Source of the DNA: Priapulus caudatus
Taxonomy: Eukaryota > Priapulida > Priapulimorpha > Priapulimorphida > Priapulidae
DNA: 37,811 nt
Direction of reading: 5' to 3'
Assembly (NCBI RefSeq): GCF_000485595.1
Contig: NW_014577063.1
Span: 391,883-429,693, forward strand
Notes under the pieces: model-generated
The model's database searches: none
Told to the model about the DNA's origin: nothing
What the model saw: only the letters and a program-made list of their open reading frames with translations
Position numbers and translations under genes: made by a program
Part shown: one piece after another, positions 17,724-28,124 of the stretch
How positions within the stretch are numbered: position 1 is the first letter of the stretch
How the letters are laid out: each line of letters starts with the position of its first letter

Positions 17724-20700
17724 TAAGTTTTCATGGAGGATTACGGGCAAACGTGACTTTTAACACGAATAACGAATACATACTCGATGAGAATCTTTCT
17801 TCTTCGAATTATAAGATTCGTATGTTTTCACATCGGCACTGTACAGCGCACTCGTCCACTTGCCAAAGAGTGCAACCCTCTTTTCTTTTCTGCAAAGCAA
17901 ACATACTTATCTATCAGTATTATACGAAGCACCGGGCCGTTGTAGTTTACGCTGGTCGGTGCCGGTCGGTAATAGCCGGCTCTGGTGTTGGCCAACCAGC
18001 ACGCAGCTTTAAATAACATCCTTCTGACCGGCACAAAAATGACCAGGTTTGTGTAAAATTACCTTCAAAATAGTGAGCAATGTACAAATAATTACAACTG
18101 ATACACTTAGATTGAATTTAAAATACAACTCTGAGTTTAATCTCAACAATAATTATGCGTAATATCGTCATCTGATCACATCGTACAGCGCACAGTACAT
18201 GCAGTGTGGCTGGCTAAGCACCATGTTGCTATTATAATAATTTATGCATATGACACAATCACTGATATTAGCCGGCACTAAAATTGTCCTGGCTACAACC
18301 CTGATACCAACTATAATATGAATGACATACTTGTATTCGCAGAGATTTCCCAAGCATGCTACTTACTGATGACAATAATATAAATGAGGATGATATGATG
18401 ACAAAAATAATAATAAAAATGTTGTGCTAATAATGAATATTGTGGTATGCACATTGAAGACAGAAGGGAAACACCGAAAACACACCGTTAGAAGTAACTA
18501 GGCGTAGCTGAGACGACTGCAACTTTCCAATCTAATTAAGGACCACGACTTCCTCTCGCTTCTGCTATTCTAAGTTCGTTTTCATTGCCAATGCAGCTGC
18601 CGCTTGAACTCTACTTCACCCGTGCTTCCCAAGTTTAGCAATTAGCTCTACCGCGTAGAGTCTACGCGATGCAGTGAATCCCCACTGCTCATTGTAGCTC
18701 AGCTATAGGCAGATATTGATCGGCCATTCTCGCCACTACAGATACACGCGATGGCGGCACTACGCACGCACGCACGCAGCTCAGACAACAGCTACTACTT
18801 CACTCAAATCTATGCTAAACCACACGCTTTTTTCTCCGAAAACCTCCAAACATTCTATTGATTATAAATTTTTTTATGGCGTATTGATCATGGGTGGCTT
18901 CCGATGGCTTGTTAAAATGTCTAACAGGCACCGACAGCCCACAGGCAACCCGCGGTTAGCTCATAAACAGCACGCAAGTAGTCCACATTTAGGCTGGGAG
19001 CGTCTATGTCCCCCAGGGTACTGCCGGAACTTAACCTGGTACCAGAGCATAATAATAAATCAACGTGATTTATATGCTCTGCTGGTACTATCTAATATGC
19101 CGGACCGTACCTCGCCTACTCCACTAACGAGTCTAGAGAGTCGCCTACGCTTACTCCCTAACCCTAACCATATATCAGATAGTTACCAGGGTACGTTCCG
19201 GCAGTACCCTGGGGTACATAGACCCTATGAGCCATATAGGCTGTTCATAGAAACAAGTGAGAGGATTTGTTGTAGCTGCAGTCATGGCTTCTTCTAACAT
19301 GGGCATAGCCGACAGAAATATAGAATATAATATATGGATAAAAATATAGAATGAGCAGTGGAGGTTTTCACAATTTGCTCAGTCGATTTTTTGTAATGTT
19401 TAATTTTCTACCTTGCATAGACTAGATTTAATGACATAGCCCTGCAATGAGGGATACAACAAAGCCATCTGTATTCGAGATACGTTATTGTATCTGGGCA
19501 TGAAATTGCTCAAGGAATGTTATTATTACACATACGTTAATAATAGTGTTTATTTCACATTTCAAAACAAGAGATTGTATCTCAGAACATTTCTGACCCA
19601 TATAAACTGAACGCCTTCAAAACTCCTACCTCNNNNNNNNNNTCTCTCTCTCTCTCTCGCTCTCTCTCTTTGTCATCATACTTTTACTTAATGATCATGA
19701 ACGTGAAGGACATTTATTCTCTTGATGTTTTGATCGAGACCCTAAAATGTTTGCTAAACCTAAGCTTTAGATTCTTTCATGGCTGTGAGTAAGAAGAGGA
19801 GCTCTTCCTTGAATTACGAACCAGACAGCATATGTGGTCAGTGTTTTAAAACATCAAATGAAAACAAAAACGAATAGTCAAGTCACTCTTAACCACACGG
19901 TTGATATGCAAGCCGCTATCGCAGGTGGTACAACAGTCGGACATTTGAAGATTACAGGTTCTACAACTTATTTCAAGCTTATTCAACTTTATTCAAATTT
20001 CAGTCTAATCTCACAAATTATCCAGTAAGGATGTCTTTGCATGCTTATACACATAAGCCTACGATTAGCTGGGTAATTTATACATACAGTGGGTCCAGAA
20101 GTGCCTAAACAAATACTTCCACTCCATAAACAAATGGATGATTAATTGTCAACTACACCAGCTATGAGTCACATCCATGTCAGTAAGTACCCTACCTTAT
20201 TTACTTGCGTTATCATATACAGTAATATACATACAGTACATATAGTATATATATAGTTAACATATATACCTTGCCAATACATTGCTTGAGGAATGTCCAC
20301 ACACTAAAGTTATTTCTTGATATGGCTGGTGCCGGTAGTTTTTTCCTGCAAAACATCCAATTAAGAAAAGTTGCTGAAATAAAGATCCCCTTCTCCATTT
20401 TGTTCAACGTTTTTTTTTTATAGAATTACTTGTAATACGACATAGGACAATAGTAATGACAACAATAATCATTATAAATGAAAGTGTCAGTGACACTGTA
20501 GCTCACCTTGGGTGTGATAGAAGAGGGAGGGGGGATATATAAAGCAAGAGTATAATGGGAAAACTCCCATTATATAGCATATCTCCCATTATAATTATAC
20601 TCTTGATAATGATATATGCATAAGTTTTGATGCGAAAATAAATGTTTCAGATCTGAAAGTCTGAAATCTTGACGAGAGATGGCGCTACGCCAAAATGATC

Positions 20701-21374
20701 GCCATTTTGGTTTTCGAATATCGCGCAAATAAAAACAATAAAATATTCCAGTCAAATTAGTGTAACAAAAAATCTAAAACACAATATTACACGTATATAG
20801 GTATGATTGTAGAGTTGTGGACCAGTTAGACAAAATAAACGTAATGGGGCGTTGTCGTCTCTCCCATAGGAGTAACAACTGTTTTGGGGCTAGCCTTACA
20901 CATTCACATACCAAAATTTAACAAAATCGAATGAACTTAGATGGCCAATTTCAATTTTGATAAAAAGTGGGCGTGGCTCGAAAGTAGGTCGACTGGCGTG
21001 CTCCAAAATAGGAAGTTCAAATCTCTCCTATAGGCGTAACAACTGCATGCAATTTGAAACATGTGGGTCAAACGGTTCTTGAGTTATCGTTGACCATATG
21101 CAGACACTGAAATGCATAGTGAAATTGCCAAAAATCTACCTAATTTGCATAATTAAAAAAAAATCAAAACCTGTGTGATATGTTTTGGGGCCAGTCCTCA
21201 TTCATTCACATGCCAGAAATGAGCAAAATCCATTGAGCCTGAACTGACTTATGGCCATTTCCTCCACGGTTCCTGAGTTATCGTTGACCGTAGCCAAATG
21301 TTGACGGACGGACGTACGTACGACGGACGACGACCCATGGCAATAGCTCAGCTTGACGATGTCAAGGTGAGCTA

Positions 21375-21410
<36 letters not shown>

Positions 21411-21512
21411 TTCATGATGATGACAATAATATAAATGAGGATGATATGATGACAAAAATAATAATAAAAATGTTGTGCTAATAATGAATATTGTGGTATG
21501 CACATTGAAGAC

Positions 21513-21544
<32 letters not shown>

Positions 21545-24500
21545 CTATATAATATATATATGTATATATATATGTATATATATATATATACAGATGTTAT
21601 TTCTGATACATGAGAGATGCCTCTGGAAGCACTCACAGAAAGTGGTGCTATTGCACAAGCTATACCTTGCTATGTAAGACGAGTTAAATCAGTAAATTGG
21701 TAATAGATGGTCTACCTTTCATTGTAGATATAGCCATCAAGTTTGTGCAGGTCTTTGCCAAACCAACCAACAGGCCTAAAGTTGAGCGCTGCCTTGTGTC
21801 TAGTCCTTAGATTAGTGACTTGTAGTTGTCCTACCTGTAAGTGCCAAGGTTTACACCTGTTATGAAATACCTGTTATACGGTAGAAGTGATATTCGTTGA
21901 AAACATCAGGGAGATACTAGAAGCTATTCGTTTGTGTAGATTATTCACAAGCAGTGTTTGCTTTTTTACGTGTTGCGATATACAGGTCTCACACGCATGG
22001 TACCGTATCAAATTCATTTTACACGAGGAATAGGGGAGGAAGGAAGAAAACAGCTTCACAACAAACGCTAATATGTGCCTTCTAGCTCATAGAAAGGTAT
22101 TTAATAAAGACATAATTATAAATTTTTCATATTTTTCATGAAACCTGTTGCATACTAATAAATATAAATAAAGCAATTATGGTGGTTATAAAGGGCAATA
22201 AGGAAGGCAATAACCTTGAATTAAAAATGTATTTACATGTTGCATTTAAAAAATTCTCAAACCCAACGTCCATTAATTATAGTCGGCCAGAACGTAGTGC
22301 AACAACTTAGAACATATTTTTATACCTGCTCAATCCACATGTCTCCAAAAATTACATTATGGACTACGCAGTTGACATGGTTAAGCTGGTATACTTCATT
22401 TCGCCTGTGATCACAAACAAATTATTTTTAGCAATGCCAACAAAAATCAAGTACATAATGTCGTTCTTCAACGTGCCCCTCTCCAAAATACAATTTGAAA
22501 CAGGATATTTTTTAATGAGATTTAGAAGGTTAGAAGCCAATTAAGGAATGCATACTCAATCCTATATATATATATATATACGCCTAGAGAGAGCCCGAAA
22601 CGGGCATTACACAGAATAATAATGTAGTACAAATATCTATCATTATAAAGTTCATAGATCATCTTTTGTTCAAATTCTTTAGTCTTCGTTCACTTTTTTC
22701 TTTCATACTGTTTGATTCTCTTTATGTTAAAGCATTCACAAGCTGTAAGCACCACAACATTCCTCCACTGATCAAGAACATTACCACACCTCAGAGCACC
22801 TTTGCAGGTATCCTTATATCTCAATTTAGGGCAACCAACAGATCGGAATCCATTTGCTAGCTCGCTGTATAGGAGTGCCTTTGCTGGTCTGTCATTATCC
22901 ATTCTACAAACGTGGCAAAACCAACGCAGACAACTTCTAACTAGCTTCAACTCAATGTCTTCAACACCTGTTCTGTTCAGGACCTCCTCGTCACTGATGA
23001 AATGATCCCATTTAATATGCATGAATAAGCGCAGGTTACGTTGTTTTATTGTTCTCAGTTGTCGAACTTGATGATGGTACAGAGTCAAGGTTTCACTGCC
23101 GTACATCAGAAGTGGCATAAGACACTGGTTTTAAACTTTGACTTTAGTGTTTATTGTAAGGTCACGTGAGTTAAACACTTTGACGTAGTCGACCAAATGC
23201 ACATGTTGCTGCTTGGATACAAGCTGCAAGTTCCTCTTTCATAGAGCAGTAATTTGTTACATAGCTGCCAAGGTATTTGAAGCGGGTGACGTTCGCCAAC
23301 TTGGTGTCAGCTATGAAGAACTCGGCTTCAGTACCAATGCACATGGTCTCTGTCTTTGCAGTGTTAATAAGTAGTCCCATCTTTTTAGCAAGGTCGTTGT
23401 AAGCTGTGAGTAACAACTGTAGTCCCGCTGAAGTGTCACTGAATATGGCTATATCGTCTGCATATTGAGCCTCCCTGATGTACTCAGATCGTCTTTGACT
23501 TCAGTCTTCGAAGATCAAATAGATCACCATCATAGCGAAATCTGACCTTTACACTGCAGGTGTGCTTGATTTTCTTATAAGCAAGGCAAAGTAACTCAAT
23601 CCCTAACGTGCAGAATTAGAATAATTAATTAATTGCCATGGCAGCAGCGTGGGGTGTGTGTGTGAGCATCTGCTATATCTTGACTATACTACTACTGGTA
23701 CATATCTTGCCTGTGCACATAATAGCTATGTGTTGACTTACTCTGTAAGCTCAATCGTTAACTGTCCATCTGGATTAATTTCTATAGATTTTCCCCAAAA
23801 CTTCAACTTCGGATGCACAGAGCCTTGAAGTTTATAGCGTCCCGTTGTTGACTCGGCTTGGAGGGCGCTGATTGGTGGATGGTGGCTAACTTGCTCTAGC
23901 AACACCCGAAACCCATTGTCCAGCCTGCATATAGAAGAAACTGGTCATACAAGCAACAACAAAAAAGTAGCCATATTTAAAGTAACACTGATCACATAAA
24001 CAAACTGCAAATATTCAATCCTAGTACAATAATCATCGCTTTCAGTTTAATGATTGTTGTACGTAACTAGGATAGATACTTCTTAGTAGAGGTGAACTTG
24101 AATATACACTTCAATAAGATAGCCAGAATAGAAACATTTCTCTAATGTTACATGTGCCATGAGAATCACAAGATGGCTTCATCCTTGCACAAATTGCATG
24201 ATACCTCAAATAAAACGCTGTTTGTCACAAAATAAACCTATTAATCACATTTTAGAACATTAAAACTAAATATCAGTATATATATTACATATGTTCATAA
24301 TAATACATAATAAAGGACACAAGAATGCTAGTAAATATTACAAGAGTTGTGGTGCATGTTGGAAACTACATTATGTTTGTGTCAATTAAATAAGATAGAA
24401 AAGGGGGTCAGCACAATATATTTAATATGATTTTACTTCGCTGCCTGGAGATTAAGGCAACACTGACAAATTGACTCGAGTTTGCGTTTAACCAGTCCAA

Positions 24501-27500
24501 TTCAGCGTGGTATAATTTTGTGTACATAATCGTTTGGATCGGCCATCAATCAAACCCTGCTTGAGCAAGGGGAAATCCATCTGTCCATTAGTCAATAAAA
24601 ATACAGTACTGCAAGCCTGGAGTACGCGAGCAAAATTGTAATTTTTGAAATTGAATTTGATGTCGATATTCAAGTTATCTACTTTGTACATAGCATTGGG
24701 GGCGAAACTGTAGTGTTTTATTCTCCGTATAAGTGCTGGTTGTGGGTCGACCTTCAAAATTCGGAAATTAAGCATCCCTAATACGAAGCTCAAATAATTA
24801 CAGCACGACACTAACACACCTGATGCAGTGCCCATGTGAAATACACCACCAGACTAAACTGGACTAAATGTAAGAGCAGCTAGTGCGTTCCACATGATAG
24901 ATCAACGAGCAACAACAAAAATTCTTCACATCTCATAGATGGTCAAAGTGATAAGGCAGAAATGATATAATAAATATTACTTTAAATTCAATTTATTAAT
25001 TTCAATTAATATTAATAAAGGTAGAAATCTATATCATTTTTTTTTCAACAATACAGTCAACAACAGCTAGTAGTATCCGAGGCCACCGACACAATCAATA
25101 GCAATATCATATGTACCGTTCCAATTCGTAGGTTTCCCCCAGTAGTGGGTTGAATGGTTTCGCGAATCGTCCTTCACTTGAAGCTACCATGGATACGTAA
25201 TATGCTGTGACATACTGAAAACCAATGTAAACCACATTATTAAATAAACTAGGCAAAAAAGCAATTGCCGTGCACACACTGATAGACGATCCTATACCCT
25301 ACTTGTCACCCAACCTCCACCCACCCCTATACATCATTATGGGATTACCTCCCCGCAGAGGGCCCCCAAATTCCCATCCATGTCACAACCACCCAGCATC
25401 CCTCTACTTATGTCACTACTCCCAGAGCCTCTTTAATGTCTTTAATTACGTTTTTAATGTATTTACAGGCCTTTTTAATGTCAGCCACAGAAGAAACCAA
25501 GCCCTTCCTTCTGATCTCATTAAGTTCAACAGGATGCCCAGACGACCTTCGTCTCTCTATAGACAGCCCCAAGCAGCTGTACCGCCCCCCACCCCTAAGG
25601 CCCACTGCAAACCTAGCCTAACTCGAATTATCGTACCCCTAGCCACACATTGTGCACGCAAAAAATACCGGGGAGGCGAGCGATTTCGCTCCCGCAGCTT
25701 TCAAAGCGCTCTTGGTAACAACAATTACGATGAGCGAAAATTTGAATATACGCTGAAAAACGCTTTCCCGTGCCGCAAAACGTCTAGTCGTTCGAATTGT
25801 TCTGACCCGGAGACTCGAGACCCACCAAGTTATTCTGGGCACCATCTCTACCAAAACATGCCGGTCTCCTGCATGTTTTTATGACTGCTAACATAATATT
25901 ATTATTTTATATATGTCAGGAGGTCATCGAATGGGACTGGGCCCGAACCATGACACTGATCAACGTATCAAAGCTGTTAACTGATATCACTTTCTCAAAT
26001 CAGAAAGTGATGTCTTTTATTCAGTTAATACCTAGAAGCAAGCTGTATAACTGTATCTTACTGTTATAATTGGAATGTTTTGATGTATGTATGTTATGTT
26101 GTGAAAGCTCCGTCCGTTCAATCACAATAGCAGCCAATATTTATCAGAGGACATGAGTCCCGAGCACGTGTTGTAACTTAATACTGGATGAAAAACGGTT
26201 TGTCGGGTCTTAAAAAAGACACAAAAACACAAAAAAAAGTAAGCATTTCCTGAAAAGGTGGCCTGTTTTGTACTTCTGATTTGACTTTCGATTTCTTGTT
26301 TGCAACAGTTTCAATTTCGTTTTTTCTGAGTGTTCCTCAATGTCTGGTCTGTGATTGTCTGCAGATTTGTGTTAGCCCATAATTGTTAAATAGAATAACC
26401 ATTAATAATGATAGTTAATATTCGTATGCCTTATTTCCAATAGTTTCCCAGATGCATGTACAAGTTGAATTTCATAAGAGATATTTTTTTTGAAGTCTGC
26501 ATGCTGTACGTTGTACGGGTTCAGAGTGAGCACGATCCGATCACATTACGAGCTACATTAAAACATTTCTGTGTGGGTGTTTGTATTTCACTGTGTACTT
26601 GCCAAACATATGGTAATGTGTTTAACGTGTAAGCATGATTGACTTGTAGCTTTAGTATTGACAATTTCAACACAATAAAAAAAACAACATTTGTGGCAAC
26701 AAACTAAACTCTCCAGATACACCTTTACACATAACACTACTGCATCGGTAACACATGCATACATTCACTAAGGCCATGCGCCTTACGCGGGTTTCAGCTA
26801 GTTACTTATAAATTCTAGGCACTTGAACTTTTCGCCGGTTAATGTGCGGCACGCTTTATCTATGCATGTGGAACCGTGGACTGGCGGAGAAAAATCTAAG
26901 TAAACCTTACCAGAACTCCCCCGACATTCCTAGAGATTGAAAACACTTATTTTGACCAACTCTAATTGCGATTAAATGATATGCTTTTTAATCAATGTTA
27001 TCTTATTATACTATTTTTTTACTCCTGCTAGTAAGATACACGCGGACCACCCAATTTTGTGCAGTTCCTCTAGTCCACTAGATTTTCATCCGAATCCAAA
27101 TGCGGCGACTCGAAAACCTCTGCCGACGGCCCGGGCAACAAATCGCCTTCAGGGTGATGTGCACTTGCCTGTTCAGGGCAAGCAAGGTCTTTTTATTTAT
27201 TAGAATGCTATTAGGCATAATGAATTTTTGTTCCCCTTCCTTCATTGTATTCAATAATAAATCTGCCTTGCTGCGACGGATTTGAAGTGAAACATATTAT
27301 GCGATAGTACCAATCAGTGCGTGCAGTCAGATTTGTTACAAAACTATGAATACAGCACATGTAACCAGGCCTCGTGTGTTAGTCACCTTATGAATTGATT
27401 GTTGCTCTTGTCGATTATCGCCAAGCATAATCATGACTTCGTTTGTGAAACACGTTTACGATAATTAGGATCACATTTTTCTGATTCTGAGACATTTAAT

Positions 27501-28124
27501 CTAGCGCATCAAAATTTTGATATTTGCTGTATAATGTGAAATCAATCTATTTGCTATGAAAAGTAGCTCTGGCCAAGCCAAAATTAGCTCCCGTAAAAAT
27601 AAAATTACGCGAGCTCTTTTTTGTCATACAAAATCAAAAGGCTCTTCGTAAAAAAAGAAAGTAGTTTTAGGACTCATGGCGTGGATCGCACCTCTCCACA
27701 ATCAAAGACGATTCCAGTTGGCCTGCTACCTGTATTACTATCGACATAGATCATCAGTCCCACTGCAATACCTAGCCTAACTTGAATTATCGTACCCCTA
27801 GCCGCACATTCGTGGACACCCTCTCCCACAATTGAGCGTCAAATCAGCTTGCGTACCTGTATTCTATCGACAAGATCATCAGTCCCACTGCATACCTAGC
27901 CTAACTCGAATTATCGTACCCCTAGCCGCGTGGACCCATGATGCGTGGATGCCCTCTCCCACAATCGAGCGTCGAGTTAGCTTGCGTACCTGTATTCTAT
28001 CGACAGCATCATCACAGTCACACGCTTTATCCAGTAGGCTGATGTACTCCATCCCCTCGGCAAGCCGTTGGAGGAAGCTGAGCGGCTCGTTAAAGACAAC
28101 CGGCATCGTTATCTTGGACAATTC
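14941..28124 (-). CDS. OSBPL1A-like: Oxysterol-binding protein-related protein, ORP1/ORP2 type, complete ORD domain, ten exons
   Basis: ORP proteins move sterols and PI4P between membranes at contact sites. Ten minus-strand exons (28124-27990, 25214-25117, 23924-23742, 22404-22326, 21834-21716, 17889-17784, 17474-17367, 16673-16550, 15556-15466, 15046-14941) total 1149 nt, join in one frame, and encode 382 residues plus TGA. All borders are AG/GT. The ORD hallmarks appear in order: MPVVFNEPLSFLQRL, KPFNPLLGETYEL, EQVSHHPP (family signature), GSVHPKLKFWGKS, HNVIFGDMWIEQ, GWFGKDLHKLDG, LFGKWTSALYS, AKLLWRRDPLPPNAEQ, PQTDSRLRDD, LEEKQRATRK and a C-terminal YWDRDWSGCPDIF. The ending resembles ORP1/ORP2 (OSBPL1A/OSBPL2). 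The N-terminal part (ankyrin repeats and PH domain in long ORP1) is not found. The expected exon just before 28124 is instead at 20270-20345. Confidence 0.95.
15466..15556 (-). CDS. OSBPL1A-like: ORP exon (GAADNKLILEEKQRATRK)
   Basis: 91 nt between TTTCAG and GTATGA. It encodes the charged helix with EEKQRA, a conserved ORP segment near the C terminus. The first codon is split with the preceding exon (16550). Confidence 0.93.
15873..16549. repeat. Intronic tandem repeats carrying the ORP splice-donor sequence
   Basis: A 120-bp unit (TTGCAAACTGAAAGACAACT...) occurs at about 15886 and 16006 and partly again at 16182. Its end copies the ORP exon tail and donor (plus strand ACGCACCGATGTCA at 15947-15960, diverged at 16069-16080; the genuine one is at 16544-16557). 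From about 16200 to 16540 a shorter unit, GCAAAAGGGAGCGTGCGTAG plus AATAA, expands to about 14 copies. Confidence 0.88.
16550..16673 (-). CDS. OSBPL1A-like: ORP exon (AYLFSEFALTLNEF...PQTDSRLRDD)
   Basis: 124 nt after ATTGCAG, ending at GTGCGT. It encodes FALTLNE, LPQTDSRLR and RRLEHGDI, all standard ORD sequence. The reading frame stays open past the donor into an intronic minisatellite, which gives a misleadingly long ORF. Confidence 0.93.
17367..17474 (-). CDS. OSBPL1A-like: ORP exon (HSKYSDESD...AKLLWRRDPLPPNAEQ)
   Basis: 108 nt, phase 0 at both ends, donor GTAAAT. It encodes an acidic linker and then KLLWRRDPLPPNAEQ, the usual ORP strand before FAxxLNE. Confidence 0.92.
17690..17719. 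repeat. TA microsatellite
   Basis: TATATA run in the ORP intron. Confidence 0.9.
17784..17889 (-). CDS. OSBPL1A-like: ORP exon (RVALFGKWTSALYSADVKTYE)
   Basis: 106 nt between TTTGCAG and GTATGT. It encodes FGKWTSALYS, the conserved xxGKWT motif of the ORD. Confidence 0.92.
18367..18462. repeat. 96-bp perfect direct repeat, copy 1
   Basis: Identical to 21418-21513 over 96 bp (TGATGACAATAATATAAATG ... CACATTGAAGACA), diverging abruptly on both sides. Confidence 0.97.
19002..19222. repeat. Nested foldback element
   Basis: GTCTATGTCCCCCAGGGTAC plus TGCCGGAAC (19002-19030) is answered by its near-exact complement at 19195-19222. Within it, GTACCAGAGCATAATAATAA (from 19039) pairs with sequence ending at 19087. 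This is a MITE-like foldback. The 193-codon ORF from 18716 runs across it and is not supported as a gene. Confidence 0.82.
19633..19642. other. Assembly gap (10 N), followed by TC microsatellite
   Basis: Ten Ns are followed by a TC run to about 19670. This is an unsized gap inside the block bounded by the 96-bp direct repeats. Confidence 0.98.
20270..20345 (-). CDS. OSBPL1A-like: Out-of-order ORP exon (LPAPAISRNNFSVWTFLKQCIGK)
   Basis: 76 nt between TTTTGCAG and GTATAT. It encodes KKLPAPAISRNNFSVWTFLK then QCIGK, ending in phase 0. In ORP1/ORP2 this segment directly precedes ELSKITMPVVFNEPL, so it should lie upstream of 28124. Here it sits in the intron between the 21716 and 17889 exons. Splicing it in at that place would shift the frame and reach a stop in the next exon. 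I found no other copy in the window. It may be a misassembled true exon or a duplicated poison-type exon. Confidence 0.82.
20499..21374. mobile_element. Non-autonomous TIR element, about 876 bp
   Basis: TAGCTCACCTTG at 20499-20510 and its reverse complement CAAGGTGAGCTA at 21363-21374 bound the element. Near the right end is a GACGGACGGACGTACG tract and a terminal hairpin (CTTGACGATGTCAAG). A further inverted repeat (CAAGAGTATAATGGGA at 20545, complement near 20583-20604) lies at the left. No transposase is seen. Confidence 0.75.
21375..21417. repeat. GAT microsatellite
   Basis: An ATG/GAT run abutting the end of the TIR element. Confidence 0.9.
21418..21513. repeat. 96-bp perfect direct repeat, copy 2
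   Basis: Identical to 18367-18462. Preceded by a GAT microsatellite and followed by a TA-rich tract. Confidence 0.97.
21512..21592. repeat. TA-rich microsatellite
   Basis: TATATATGTATATA-type repeats following the second 96-bp repeat copy. Confidence 0.9.
21716..21834 (-). CDS. OSBPL1A-like: ORP exon (VGQLQVTN...GWFGKDLHKLDGYI)
   Basis: 119 nt between TTACAG and GTAGAC. It encodes the ORD strand with NFRPVGWFGKDLHKLDGYI. It joins in frame to 22326 upstream and to 17889 downstream. Confidence 0.92.
22326..22404 (-). CDS. OSBPL1A-like: ORP exon (NCVVHNVIFGDMWIEQ)
   Basis: 79 nt between TCACAG and GTATAA. It encodes the VHNVIFGDMWIEQ motif of the ORD. Confidence 0.93.
22690..23490 (-). pseudogene. 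Non-LTR (LINE) reverse transcriptase fragment, decayed
   Basis: Inside the ORP intron, the minus strand encodes EAQYADDIAIFSD (YADD catalytic motif), AKKMGLLINTAKTETMCI, FKYLGSYVTN, then in another frame PLLMYGSETLTLYHHQ and WDHFISDEEVLNRTGVEDIE. This order is typical of the C-terminal half of LINE reverse transcriptases. A frameshift near 23185 and an in-frame TAA near 23135 break it, and the N-terminal half is absent. Clade not determined. It is unrelated to the U2-targeted element. Confidence 0.87.
23742..23924 (-). CDS. OSBPL1A-like: ORP exon with the EQVSHHPP signature
   Basis: 183 nt between ATGCAG and GTAAGT. It encodes GFRVLLEQVSHHPPISAL and GSVHPKLKFWGKSIE. EQVSHHPP is the diagnostic ORP fingerprint; its His pair contacts PI4P in known structures. 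Confidence 0.97.
25117..25214 (-). CDS. OSBPL1A-like: ORP exon (FAKPFNPLLGETYELER)
   Basis: 98 nt between TTTCAG and GTACAT. It encodes KPFNPLLGETYE, the conserved lid and lipid-contact region of the ORD. The preceding segment YVTAYYVSMVASSEGRF is a little divergent. Confidence 0.95.
25597..25655. repeat. Stray copy of the ORP donor-region intron repeat
   Basis: CCCACTGCAAACCTAGCCTAACTCGAATTATCGTACCCCTAGCCACAC-like sequence matches the spacer part of the units at 27760-27930. It lies 2.2 kb away in the next intron. Confidence 0.75.
25885..27680. other. ORP intron, nothing further recognised
   Basis: AT-rich intron between the 25117 and 27990 exons. The ORFs here show no recognisable domain. 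Confidence 0.4.
27690..27989. repeat. Tandem duplication of the ORP exon tail and 5' splice site
   Basis: Three units of about 127-133 bp. Each contains, on the minus strand, TGTCGATAGAATACAG followed by GT (unit A with one inserted base and GTAGCA, units B and C with GTACGC). Donor GT positions are 27729-27728, 27856-27855 and the genuine 27989-27988. The spacer GATCATCAGTCCCACTGCATACC...CCCCTAGCCGC is shared by A and B. Confidence 0.9.
27990..28124 (-). CDS. OSBPL1A-like: ORP exon (ELSKITMPVVFNEPLSFLQRLAEGMEY)
   Basis: 135 nt, phase 0, acceptor CGTAG, donor GTACGC. It encodes KITMPVVFNEPLSFLQRLAE, the start of the ORD. No further upstream exon in correct order was found between here and the end of the window. 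Confidence 0.95.

Noticed and set aside
18716-19297. 193-codon ORF on the plus strand
   Set aside because: It runs through a nested foldback element, shows no recognisable domain and has no splice-site support.
24488-24835. 115-codon minus-strand ORF between ORP exons
   Set aside because: It does not match the ORP domain order, and I recognise no other family; too little evidence to call a gene.
25270-25884. 204-codon ORF on the plus strand in the ORP intron
   Set aside because: Proline-rich low-complexity translation overlapping the stray donor-region repeat. No family recognised.
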